DNA from: PALSA-1006 sp963733265 | Lineage (GTDB): Bacteria; Pseudomonadota; Gammaproteobacteria; Burkholderiales; Gallionellaceae | Assembly (NCBI GenBank): GCA_963733265.1 | Contig: CAVTCF010000004.1 | Coordinates: 496,001-560,000 of the forward strand | Reading direction: 5' to 3' | DNA length: 64,000 nt | In this document: in pieces, positions 23,542 to 32,271 of the stretch | How the letters are laid out: each line of letters opens with the position of its first letter | How positions within the stretch are numbered: the first letter of the stretch is position 1 | The notes under the pieces: generated by a model | The model's database searches: none | Told to the model about the DNA's origin: nothing | The model's input: only the letters and a program-made list of their open reading frames with translations | Position numbers and translations under genes: made by a program

Positions 23542-25596
23542 TCAAACACGGAAATACCCTATAGCATCCTCAAGGGTTTCAGTAAGATCTTCCAACACTT
23601 TTACGGTCGCAGCAACTTCGTCGACTGACGCATTATTCTTCTCTGTCATTTGAGCTACTTTTTCGACATTGACCGCAATCGTTCGACTTGCGACACTTTG
23701 TTCCTTAATTGAAGAAGAAATATCCTCAACACCGACAAGTACTCTGACAGCGCCCTCTTGTATTTCAACAATATTTGATCCCGCTTTAGTCGATAATTCT
23801 GATCCCAATTTGACCTTTATAACTGTTGCGTTTACTTCGTTCACCGCCACTGTAGAGCTTTCACGAATATCCTCAGCCATCGTTGCTATATCACGCGTAG
23901 CGAGTGCTGTTTTTTCTGCCAGATTTCGTACCTCATCCGCGACAACGGCAAATCCACGCCCTTGGTCTCCCGCCCGGGCCGCTTCAATAGCCGCATTGAG
24001 AGCGAGCAAGTTTGTTTGATTGGCGATTTCCTGTATTGATGTAACGATATTTTGAATCTGCTCAGATTTCTCTCCAAGCTTCCGAATCGCTTCAGCCGTA
24101 TCCGATACCGATTGAGCAATCTCCGACATGTCGTTGACAACCTGTTGCACGACCTCCTTGCCCTGATCTGCTAATGAACGGGAGTTCTCGGATACTTGTT
24201 GCACATCCCTTGTGTTGTCAGAGACATGATCCATACTAACGCTCATTTCCTCAACGGCCGCTGCCATGCTGCTGGTGGCTTCGGACTGGGAATAAGAACT
24301 ATTTTTCACACTCAGCATATTTTCAGCAAGATTTTTGGCACGAGTATCAATATGGCCTGAAACGGAAGAAATCTGATCAACCATTGAGCCGAGTAATACT
24401 TTGCTGCACTGCAAAGAATTAAGCACCTCGCCCATTTCGTCGCGACGTGAAATATTAACTAATTTCGTCATATCACCATTGACAATATCATTCAAATGTC
24501 CCTTGATTTCCGCGACAGGCTTGACGATAAATCTTTTTACGACCGATCCAATCAGGAAGTACAGCGATACATGCAGAAAGATTTGTCCTATCGTTAACCA
24601 TAGAACCATATCATGTAACTTCTTAAATTCTCCTGTCACATCAATTTCAATATCGGATGCGCCATTGACGCTTCCCTCTTGAACGTTATGACAGGAAAGG
24701 CAGTCAGTACCATGGAAGCTGTGACTGGCGAGTATTGGGGTCACCGCCCGGAAAATTGTTGCTTCACCTTGCTCCAATAGTGAGTACGAAGGAGATTTGC
24801 TATTTATAACTTGGCGCTCCAGATCATCTTTAATCTGCTCCTCTGGCAGACCCGGGCCAAACTGATCCACAACTTGCTTGGTGCGAACCAAGTGCAATCC
24901 GACAATATGTCCTGAGCTTGAGATTTTTTTAATTAATAACTGACGCGATTCAACATTCCCAATCGTGCCTGTCACCATTAGCATATTGGCATTATCGATC
25001 AATGAGTTGGCCATAACTTCGGCGCGCTGCTGAACTGAGTCAATCGTATTTGTCTTAAATGAATTGTAAATTAGGACTTCTGCACCAATCAGCAAAATCA
25101 GCAAACCCGGCTGAATCAAAAATTGCAGTTTTTTCTGTAGTGAAAGATTACCGAACCAGGTTGATATGGAGAAAGGTTTTTTAGGGGCGATTCCAGTCTG
25201 GTACAGTTTTTCCGCACTGGATATTTCTACACGGTCTGGTTTCTTTCTTAAAGAAAGATAGCCCACGATAACATTGTTTTGAATGATCGGCGAAACCGTA
25301 GCGCGAACCCAATAGTGGTCTCCGTTTTTGGCTCGATTCTTGACGATCCCAGTCCAAGGATGGCCTCCTTCAATTGTTCTCCAAAGACTTTCAAAAGCCC
25401 ATACAGGCATATCAGGATGTCGAACTATATTATGGTTCTCACCAATCAGTTCCTCGCGCGAAAATCCGCTGACCTCAACAAACGTATCGTTTGCGTAAGT
25501 AATAATTCCCTTAATATCGGTTTTGGTAACAAAAGTCTTGGTTGATGCATAATCTATTTCACGTTGCGTGACCGGCTGATTGTTTTTCATGGGCAA
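23542..25596 (-). CDS. Methyl-accepting chemotaxis protein with PAS and periplasmic c-type haem domain
   Basis: 684 aa. Order: an Aer-like PAS (~20-120; ITYANDTFVEVSGFSREEL, NIVRHPDMP), TM1 (~158-178), a periplasmic domain (~180-328) with a covalent haem-c motif CLSCH (C299, C302, H303) as in Tll0287-like/DUF3365 sensors, TM2 (~330-352), HAMP (~353-405) and a signalling domain with the conserved tip EIANQTNLLALNAAIEAARAG. It should steer flagellar motility through CheA/CheW by sensing redox or gas ligands, with possibly two sensors, one on each side of the membrane. No che genes are adjacent. Confidence 0.9.
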   Translation of the reverse strand: MPMKNNQPVTQREIDYASTKTFVTKTDIKGIITYANDTFVEVSGFSREELIGENHNIVRHPDMPVWAFESLWRTIEGGHPWTGIVKNRAKNGDHYWVRATVSPIIQNNVIVGYLSLRKKPDRVEISSAEKLYQTGIAPKKPFSISTWFGNLSLQKKLQFLIQPGLLILLIGAEVLIYNSFKTNTIDSVQQRAEVMANSLIDNANMLMVTGTIGNVESRQLLIKKISSSGHIVGLHLVRTKQVVDQFGPGLPEEQIKDDLERQVINSKSPSYSLLEQGEATIFRAVTPILASHSFHGTDCLSCHNVQEGSVNGASDIEIDVTGEFKKLHDMVLWLTIGQIFLHVSLYFLIGSVVKRFIVKPVAEIKGHLNDIVNGDMTKLVNISRRDEMGEVLNSLQCSKVLLGSMVDQISSVSGHIDTRAKNLAENMLSVKNSSYSQSEATSSMAAAVEEMSVSMDHVSDNTRDVQQVSENSRSLADQGKEVVQQVVNDMSEIAQSVSDTAEAIRKLGEKSEQIQNIVTSIQEIANQTNLLALNAAIEAARAGDQGRGFAVVADEVRNLAEKTALATRDIATMAEDIRESSTVAVNEVNATVIKVKLGSELSTKAGSNIVEIQEGAVRVLVGVEDISSSIKEQSVASRTIAVNVEKVAQMTEKNNASVDEVAATVKVLEDLTETLEDAIGYFRV

Positions 25597-26130
25597 ATTT
25601 CTCCATTAATTCTCAGATTATTCTTTTATCTTTCTTGCACTTTTGCTTTATTGAATACCCAGTCTAACTTGTTACACCAAAATCAAGTGGCATGCCAACA
25701 TTTTGTTAAATGACGGAAGCTCTTTGCGGTACGTGCAAAGGTTGATTCAAGTCAGCAGCAACGCGAATACTATATAATGGAATACATTAATGAATCATTC
25801 AATAAACAGTGTAAATAACCAGTTATTCAGCGGAATGGAAAACTACCGCAAAATTCAGCATTTGCTCGAAGCCAAACAAAAAATGCCAAATAGCTTCCTG
25901 AAAGCAGTTGGTCAAACGGGCAGTTATTGACCCGGTAAAAAACTATCATGAATACTTATTGCATACCGATTCTAAGGCCGTTGTTGGGTGTAGGGTTCCC
26001 GATCGCATTGGGTTTATAGTAACACTTCTGTTGCCGGAGACGACTTTAACGCTTTGATTTCTGGCGGCCTGTCGCCGGTTTGTATTTTCAATTCCAGCCG
26101 GGCGCGCTTAATCCAGTATAATGCCCTCTT
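25597..26130. other. Intergenic region, mostly non-coding
   Basis: 534 bases between the divergent chemoreceptor and rhlE; promoters for both should lie here. It contains one possible 46-codon ORF (25790-25930) and otherwise no gene. A TATAAT at 26117-26122 is only 9 nt before the rhlE start, so it is probably not that gene's -10 box. Confidence 0.4.
25790..25930 (+). CDS. Possible 46-aa ORF
   Basis: ATG at 25790 to TGA at 25930, polar and basic; a second in-frame ATG follows at residue 16 (MENYRKIQHLLEAKQKMP). Only a weak GGAA lies upstream. No family recognised and it may be chance. Confidence 0.22.
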   Translation: MNHSINSVNNQLFSGMENYRKIQHLLEAKQKMPNSFLKAVGQTGSY

Positions 26131-27492
26131 ATGGACGATTCCTCAGCACCAAAACTTCTTTTTTCTTCTCTCGCGCTTGACCCGCTGATTCTTCGTGCTA
26201 TCGAAGAAACGGGATACACCGAGCCGACGCCGATTCAGGCTCAAGCCATTCCCCATGTGATTGCGGGCAGGGATTTGATGGCGATGGCGCAAACCGGCAC
26301 GGGCAAGACAGCCGCGTTTACGCTGCCCATGTTGCAGCGTTTGTTGCCTCATGCCAGTACCAGTGCTTCGCCGGCGCGCCATCCAATTCGCGCCTTGGTG
26401 CTTGCGCCGACGCGGGAATTGGCGATTCAGGTTCACGAAAGCGTGGTCACTTATTCCAAACATGTTCCGCTGCGCACTACAGTGGTTTACGGCGGCACTG
26501 ACATCAAGGCGCAGAAGCCCGCTCTAATGAATGGCGTGGAAATTTTGGTGGCTACACCGGGGCGTTTGCTCGATCACGTGGAAAGCCGTAACTTGCAACT
26601 CAATCAAGTGCAAATTCTGATTTTGGATGAGGCGGATCGCATGCTGGACATGGGGTTCATGCCTGATCTTAAGCGAATTCTGGCGTTGCTACCCAAGCAA
26701 CGGCAAACTCTTTTGTTTTCAGCCACGTTTTCGGACGACATTAAAAAGCTGGCACAAGAATTTCTCGTTGATCCGATTACGGTGGAAACCGCGCGCCGCA
26801 ATGCGGCGGGAGAAAATATCAAGCAGTCGGTGTGCATGGTTGACCATCATGATAAGTTTCATGCGCTGGTCGAGCTGATCCGTTCACGCGGCGTCAAACA
26901 AGTGTTGATATTCACACGTACCAAATTAACTGCGGCACATGTCTCCAAACAACTTGAGCGCAGCGGCATTCCCGCTGATGCTATTCATGGAGACAAGACA
27001 CAGCAGGAGCGCATCAAGGCATTGGACGCATTCAAATCGGGTGCGGTTATGGCGTTGGTGGCAACCGATGTGGCTGCGCGCGGACTCGATATTGACCAAT
27101 TGCCGTTGGTCATTAATTACGAACTGCCCACGCACGCCGAAGATTATGTGCATCGTATCGGCCGCACCGGACGTGCCGGGGCTTCCGGCGAAGCAATTTC
27201 CTTGGTGGACAGCGAGGAAGAACGCCGATTAGTCGAGATCGAAAAATTACTCAATCGCAAATTTCCGCGTGAAGCGGCTGTTGTGCCAAGCGGTTATCAA
27301 AAACCATTTAAGGCCGCACCGGCGCGTAGCCATAAATCAGCTCCTGTTGATGATTGGTTCTCTAAACCATACGAACCATCAGTCAGTCAGAAATCCAAAG
27401 AGGAGCAAGCGGTTGCTTCCGTAGCTGTAAACCGCAAACCGCAACAGCAGGTGGCGGCATTGTTCAGAGTCAGGAACGAATCGGCTGAATAA
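26131..27492 (+). CDS. rhlE: DEAD-box RNA helicase, RhlE type
   Basis: 453 aa. All helicase motifs are present: Q-motif region (GYTEPTPIQAQAIP), motif I AQTGTGKT (~53-60), Ia PTRELA, GG, TPGR, II DEAD (~165-170), III SAT, IV LIFTRT, V ATDVAARGLDID, VI HRIGRTGR. A basic ~75-residue tail follows, as in RhlE. It unwinds RNA in ribosome assembly and mRNA decay in the cytoplasm. The LysR gene begins 50 nt downstream on the same strand but is probably separate. Confidence 0.93.
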   Translation: MDDSSAPKLLFSSLALDPLILRAIEETGYTEPTPIQAQAIPHVIAGRDLMAMAQTGTGKTAAFTLPMLQRLLPHASTSASPARHPIRALVLAPTRELAIQVHESVVTYSKHVPLRTTVVYGGTDIKAQKPALMNGVEILVATPGRLLDHVESRNLQLNQVQILILDEADRMLDMGFMPDLKRILALLPKQRQTLLFSATFSDDIKKLAQEFLVDPITVETARRNAAGENIKQSVCMVDHHDKFHALVELIRSRGVKQVLIFTRTKLTAAHVSKQLERSGIPADAIHGDKTQQERIKALDAFKSGAVMALVATDVAARGLDIDQLPLVINYELPTHAEDYVHRIGRTGRAGASGEAISLVDSEEERRLVEIEKLLNRKFPREAAVVPSGYQKPFKAAPARSHKSAPVDDWFSKPYEPSVSQKSKEEQAVASVAVNRKPQQQVAALFRVRNESAE

Positions 27493-27542
27493 GCCGGAGA
27501 CTTGCGCTTCCCTTTATCGGCGATGATGGAGGTTCCTTCCCA

Positions 27543-28451
27543 ATGATGATCGCCCGAAAATATCACTATTTAATTGCGCTGGCCCGCGAGAAACATTTTG
27601 GTCATGCGGCGGAAGCGTGCAATATTTCTCCATCGACGCTTTCGGCGGCGATCAGCGATCTTGAAACAGAATTAGGCGTTGCACTGGTCGAACGCGGCAA
27701 GCAATTTACCCGGCTGACCACAGAAGGGCAATGTGTCGTCGAATATGCACAGCGCATGGCGGCTGGAGAAGAAGGGCTGCGCCAAGAGTTAGCCAGGCTG
27801 CGCCACGGACTCAGCGGGCATCTGCGTTTGGGGGTGATTCCCACCGCGCTGACTGTGGTCGCTTCGCTAACTTCGGCATTTGCACGCCGACATCCGTTGG
27901 TGACAATAGAAGTGTTATCACTTTCCACCGGCGAGATCCGGTCACGATTACATGATTACGAACTTGAGGCAGGCATTATCTATGTTGAGACTGCGCTTAC
28001 GGCGCGTCAATTATTGACTGTTCCGATGTGGCACGAAAGTCATGTGCTACTGACTCAGTCCGGCTGGCCTTTTGATGGACGCGATAATGTGACGTGGCTT
28101 GAGGCAGTACAAGTGCCGCTGTGTCTACTGACCGGAAACATGCAAAACCGCAAGACGATTGATGCTGTCTTCGCTGAATTGAACTGCAAGGCTACGCCCA
28201 CACTGGAATCCAATTCGATCATCAGCATGCTGGCACATGTTTGTTCCGGAGAGTGGTCGGCCATTTTACCGAGAAGTGTGGTTGACTTGATCGGCATTCC
28301 CGCCGGGGTGAGGGTATTGCCTCTGGTTGAACCAACGGTGGTCTGGGCGACAGGACTGGTCGTGGCGCAACGCGATCCGTTGTCGCCAATGATAGAAGCG
28401 CTTCTTGTCGAAGCGCGTAGCCTGAGTGATTCATTCGTCAAAAACGAATAG
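27543..28451 (+). CDS. LysR-family regulator next to the formate module
   Basis: 302 aa. N-terminal winged HTH (~3-62; KYHYLIALAREKHFGHAAEACNISPSTLSAAISDLETELGVALVERG) and a periplasmic-binding-like effector domain (~90-295; LRLGVIPTALTVVASLTSAFARRHP). GGAGG precedes the start. It is 145 nt before the oxalate/formate transporter and 1.9 kb before fdsG on the same strand. LysR regulators (FdsR) adjoin fds genes in Cupriavidus, so formate-responsive control of this module is likely, but the effector is not shown. Confidence 0.88.
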   Translation: MMIARKYHYLIALAREKHFGHAAEACNISPSTLSAAISDLETELGVALVERGKQFTRLTTEGQCVVEYAQRMAAGEEGLRQELARLRHGLSGHLRLGVIPTALTVVASLTSAFARRHPLVTIEVLSLSTGEIRSRLHDYELEAGIIYVETALTARQLLTVPMWHESHVLLTQSGWPFDGRDNVTWLEAVQVPLCLLTGNMQNRKTIDAVFAELNCKATPTLESNSIISMLAHVCSGEWSAILPRSVVDLIGIPAGVRVLPLVEPTVVWATGLVVAQRDPLSPMIEALLVEARSLSDSFVKNE

Positions 28452-28596
28452 TCGTTCATAATTTCCCACTTTCTTTGATCAGGGGATTGTCGTAATTTCC
28501 TTCAATGGAGATAATCCAGCATTCGCAGAGAATCGTATCGGCGTTGCCGATTCGTAGGAATGACTAATAATATAAGTAATAAAGGGAGAAAGTTAC

Positions 28597-30258
28597 ATGA
28601 CCACAGCTTCAGCATCGGCAGGACAAGCGACACTTGGTTTTTTAGATAGAGAACGTACCATCGCCAAGCCGGGATTTAATCGCTGGCTGGTTCCTCCTGC
28701 TGCTTTGGCAATTCACTTATGCATTGGTATGGCGTATGGATTTTCAGTTTTCTGGTTACCGTTATCTCGCGCCATAGGTATTACCCAGCCACTGGCCTGT
28801 CCAAAGGATATGAGTTTTATCTCTGAGGTATTCACCACATCTTGCGATTGGAAAATATCAACGTTAGGCTGGATGTTTACCTTGTTCTTTATTTTCCTGG
28901 GCTGCTCAGCGGCAATTTGGGGCGGATGGCTTGAGCATGCCGGCCCGCGTAAAGCAGGTGTAGTGTCTGCGATATGCTGGTGTGGCGGATTGCTGATCTC
29001 GGCTGTAGGTATCATTTATCACCAGATTTGGATGCTGTGGGTTGGCTCCGGAGTAATCGGCGGTATCGGTTTGGGGCTAGGCTATATTTCCCCCGTGTCG
29101 ACCCTGATTAAATGGTTTCCGGATCGGCGCGGCATGGCAACCGGAATGGCAATTATGGGATTCGGCGGCGGTGCCATGATCGGCGCACCGCTGGCTGATA
29201 AATTAATGAAGTTCTTTGCCACTCCAACGTCTGTTGGTGTGTGGGAAACTTTTGTCACGCTTGCTGTGGTTTACTTCGTGTTTATGATGGCCGGTGCGCT
29301 GGGTTATCGAGTGCCTGCACCCAATTGGAAACCTGCAGGCTGGGTGCCACCGGCTGAGTCCGCTGAAAATAGCATGATTACCGACCGCCATGTGCATCTC
29401 GATGTGGCGTGGAAAACACCGCAGTTCTGGTTGGTGTGGGGTGTACTGTGTCTGAACGTAACGGCGGGTATCGGCATCATCGGCATGGCTTCGCCCATGT
29501 TGCAGGAAGTTTTCGGTGGCAAGCTGATTGGAATCGATTTGGCATTTAATGATCTGAGCCCCGCACAGAAAGGGCAAATCGCCGCGATTGCCGCAGGATT
29601 TACCGGTTTGCTGTCGCTGTTCAATATTGGTGGTCGTTTCTTCTGGGCATCGCTTTCCGATAAGTTGGGACGCAAACTGACCTACTCGATATTCTTCCTG
29701 CTGGGTTGTGCGCTGTATGCGTCCATCCCCAGTATGGCAGCAGCGGGAAACCTGGCTTTGTTCGTTGCCTTTTTTTGCGTCATCCTGTCGATGTATGGCG
29801 GCGGTTTCGCCACTGTTCCCGCTTATCTGGCGGACATGTTCGGCACCAAAATGGTCGGCGCGATTCACGGGCGTCTGCTGACAGCGTGGGCAACCGCCGG
29901 AGTGTTGGGGCCGGTGTTAGTGAACTATATTCGGGATTACCAACTGGATCACGGAGTGCCCAAGGCCCAGGCTTACTCAATCACCATGTATATTCTCGCC
30001 GGATTGCTGGTGTTGGGCTTCATTTGCAACTGGCTGGTGAAATCGGTGGCCGAGCAGCATTACATGACAGAAGAGCAGTTGAAGAAAGAGGCAGAGTTAA
30101 CCCATGAAACCCATCAGCATTTTGTCGAGGATGTCGAAGCTCTGGCACAAGAAGCAAGTCATAATTGGAAAGTGTTTCTTGTCTGGCTGGCGATATGGAT
30201 ACCGCTCGGTTGGGGAATCTGGATGACATTACAAAAGGCCGTTATCCTTTTCAAATAG
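28597..30258 (+). CDS. OFA-family MFS transporter (oxalate/formate type)
   Basis: 553 aa. Twelve MFS helices with the OFA pattern (LCIGMAYGFSVFWLPLSRAIG, SVIGGIGLGLGYISPVSTLIKWFPDRRGMATGMAIMGFGGGAMIGAP read in short steps), DRRG between TM4 and TM5, and a long polar C-terminal loop followed by an extra TM (VFLVWLAIWIPLGWGIWMTL). Strong SD GGGAG. It imports or exchanges a small carboxylate; the adjacent formate dehydrogenase makes formate, or oxalate/formate exchange, the best guess. The inner membrane is its location. Confidence 0.88.
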   Translation: MTTASASAGQATLGFLDRERTIAKPGFNRWLVPPAALAIHLCIGMAYGFSVFWLPLSRAIGITQPLACPKDMSFISEVFTTSCDWKISTLGWMFTLFFIFLGCSAAIWGGWLEHAGPRKAGVVSAICWCGGLLISAVGIIYHQIWMLWVGSGVIGGIGLGLGYISPVSTLIKWFPDRRGMATGMAIMGFGGGAMIGAPLADKLMKFFATPTSVGVWETFVTLAVVYFVFMMAGALGYRVPAPNWKPAGWVPPAESAENSMITDRHVHLDVAWKTPQFWLVWGVLCLNVTAGIGIIGMASPMLQEVFGGKLIGIDLAFNDLSPAQKGQIAAIAAGFTGLLSLFNIGGRFFWASLSDKLGRKLTYSIFFLLGCALYASIPSMAAAGNLALFVAFFCVILSMYGGGFATVPAYLADMFGTKMVGAIHGRLLTAWATAGVLGPVLVNYIRDYQLDHGVPKAQAYSITMYILAGLLVLGFICNWLVKSVAEQHYMTEEQLKKEAELTHETHQHFVEDVEALAQEASHNWKVFLVWLAIWIPLGWGIWMTLQKAVILFK

Positions 30259-30285
30259 GGTTAAGGAGCGTTCTTGCCAAATAAC

Positions 30286-30309
30286 GGGGAAGTGCAGATC
30301 GGCTTCCCC
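30286..30309. repeat. Hairpin GGGGAAG...CTTCCCC before fdsG
   Basis: A perfect 7-bp inverted repeat with a 10-nt loop, 28 nt after the transporter stop and 35 nt before fdsG. With no T-run it is more likely an mRNA-stability or attenuation element than a strong terminator. Confidence 0.4.
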
Positions 30310-30343
30310 TACAGTCAAATATGGGTAGATTGGAATTGCTGCC

Positions 30344-30781
30344 ATGATCTCCACGTTAAATACCATTTTTTCAAAACACCGAGAACAAGCCGGCGCATTG
30401 TTGCCTATCCTGCATGATATTCAGCATGTGTTGGGCTACGTGCCGGATGAAGCTGTTCCGCTGATTGCAAAAGAACTTAACCTGTCGCGAGCAGAGGTAC
30501 ATGGTGTAATTACCTACTATCACCATTTCAGACATACACCACCGGGTAAACATATCATTCATGTGTGCTGTGCAGAAGCCTGTCAGGCGAATGGTAGCGA
30601 AGCGTTGGCCAATCATGCGGCAGCCCGGTTGCAAAAAGGCGATATCACCCTGGAGCCGATCTATTGTCTGGGTTTATGTTCAGTCGGCCCTGCGATTCAG
30701 ATTGATGAAACAACATTGCATGCACGCGTAACACAGGAGAAATTCGACGCGTTGATAAGTGAATTGGGTGCGCGAAAATGA
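30344..30781 (+). CDS. fdsG: NAD-dependent formate dehydrogenase, gamma subunit
   Basis: 145 aa thioredoxin-like [2Fe-2S] subunit, homologous to NuoE. Cluster ligands are visible as CCAEAC (C-x4-C) and CLGLC (C-x3-C), in the usual spacing. It passes electrons between the FdsA chain of clusters and the FdsB flavin. It begins the fds run and overlaps fdsB by 4 nt (ATGA), implying translational coupling. Cytoplasmic. Confidence 0.93.
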   Translation: MISTLNTIFSKHREQAGALLPILHDIQHVLGYVPDEAVPLIAKELNLSRAEVHGVITYYHHFRHTPPGKHIIHVCCAEACQANGSEALANHAAARLQKGDITLEPIYCLGLCSVGPAIQIDETTLHARVTQEKFDALISELGARK

Positions 30782-32271
30782 GTATCACCATTTACATCCC
30801 CGGTGATTCGGCGGCGAAAGCGCTGGGCGCAGATGGTGTTGCTGTTGCTGTCTCAACAACTGCGCTCCGGCAAAAAATTGACGTCAAGGTTGTGCGCAAT
30901 GGATCGCGCGGGTTGTTCTGGCTAGAACCGATGGTTGAGGTCGTTACCGATCAAAGACGAGTTGCTTATGGTCCGGTAACCGATGCTGATGTACCAAGTT
31001 TATTCAAGGCTAATTTCACCGATGGCGGCGGGCATCCTCTGTGTCTGGGTGATATTGAAGCATCACCCTACTTGTACAAACAACATCGTGTCACCATGAG
31101 TCGTGTTGGTGTCGTTGATCCGCTTTCTCTCTCCGACTATCAAGCGCATGGCGGCGGTAAGGGACTCGCTGTTGCAAAACAATTGGCTCCGGCTGAAATC
31201 GTGCAGATGGTTATTGATTCCGGTTTACGCGGGCGCGGTGGTGCGGCTTTTCCAACAGGAATTAAATGGAAGACTGTACTTGATACGGCCGCAACCCAAA
31301 AATACATTGTTTGCAATGCCGACGAAGGCGACTCGGGAACTTTTTCTGATCGGATGCTGATGGAAGGTGACCCATTCTGTTTGCTTGAAGGCATGGCGAT
31401 TACCGGTCTCGCCGTGGGTGCGAACAAAGGCTATATCTATGTGCGTTCTGAATATCCACATGCCATCGCGGCATTGGATGCGGCGCTGAATGCTGCGGGA
31501 AACTGGTTGGGCGATTTTAAAATAGAAGTGCGCAAGGCTGCCGGTGCGTATGTGTGCGGCGAAGAAACAGCCCTGCTGGAGAGTATCGAAGGCAAGCGCG
31601 GTATCGTGCGCAGCAAGCCGCCGCTGCCTGCAATTTCAGGCTTATTCGGCCAGCCGACAGTTATCAATAATGTTATTTCATTGGCTAGCGTGCCGGACAT
31701 TCTCGCGCAGGGTGCCACGGTCTATCGCGACTTGGGCGTTGGGCGTTCGCGCGGCACTTTACCATTCCAGCTTGCGGGCAACATCAAATTTGGCGGCCTC
31801 ATCGAAGTGCCCTTCGGTTGCACCTTGCGTGAATTACTTTATGACTACGGTGGGGGTTCGCGCTCCGGACGACCTCTGCGTGCAGTGCAAGTGGGCGGGC
31901 CACTCGGCGCGTATCTGCCGGAGTCTCAGTTCGACACGGTGCTCGACTATGAGGCCTTTGCGGCAGTGGGTGCAGTACTTGGTCACGGCGGCATTGTTGC
32001 TTTTGATGACAGCGTGGATATGGCAAAGCAGGCGCGCTATGCAATGAAATTTTGTGCACTCGAATCCTGCGGCAAATGCACGCCTTGCCGCATCGGCTCC
32101 ACGCGCGGCGTTGAAGTAATTGACCGCATTCGCAACGGAGCACGTGGGCAGATTCCATTGCTGCGCGATTTGTGCGACACCATGACTTACGGTTCGTTGT
32201 GTGCGATGGGCAGCATGACACCCTATCCGGTTTTGTCGGCGCTCAATCATTTTCCGGAGGATTTCCAATGA
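30778..32271 (+). CDS. fdsB: NAD-dependent formate dehydrogenase, beta (diaphorase) subunit
   Basis: 497 aa, NuoF-like with an extra N-terminal ~110 residues as in other FdsB proteins. FMN/NADH site: SGLRGRGGAAFPTGIKW and NADEGDSGTFSDRM; 4Fe-4S ligands ESCGKCTPCRIGSTRG plus the last Cys in YGSLCAMG. It reduces NAD+ with electrons from formate. Overlaps fdsG and fdsA by 4 nt each. Confidence 0.95.
   Translation: MSITIYIPGDSAAKALGADGVAVAVSTTALRQKIDVKVVRNGSRGLFWLEPMVEVVTDQRRVAYGPVTDADVPSLFKANFTDGGGHPLCLGDIEASPYLYKQHRVTMSRVGVVDPLSLSDYQAHGGGKGLAVAKQLAPAEIVQMVIDSGLRGRGGAAFPTGIKWKTVLDTAATQKYIVCNADEGDSGTFSDRMLMEGDPFCLLEGMAITGLAVGANKGYIYVRSEYPHAIAALDAALNAAGNWLGDFKIEVRKAAGAYVCGEETALLESIEGKRGIVRSKPPLPAISGLFGQPTVINNVISLASVPDILAQGATVYRDLGVGRSRGTLPFQLAGNIKFGGLIEVPFGCTLRELLYDYGGGSRSGRPLRAVQVGGPLGAYLPESQFDTVLDYEAFAAVGAVLGHGGIVAFDDSVDMAKQARYAMKFCALESCGKCTPCRIGSTRGVEVIDRIRNGARGQIPLLRDLCDTMTYGSLCAMGSMTPYPVLSALNHFPEDFQ

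Noticed and set aside
29203..29868. 221-codon ORF opposite the OFA transporter
   Set aside because: His/Arg/Gln-rich antisense frame with no domain; the plus-strand transporter explains the region.
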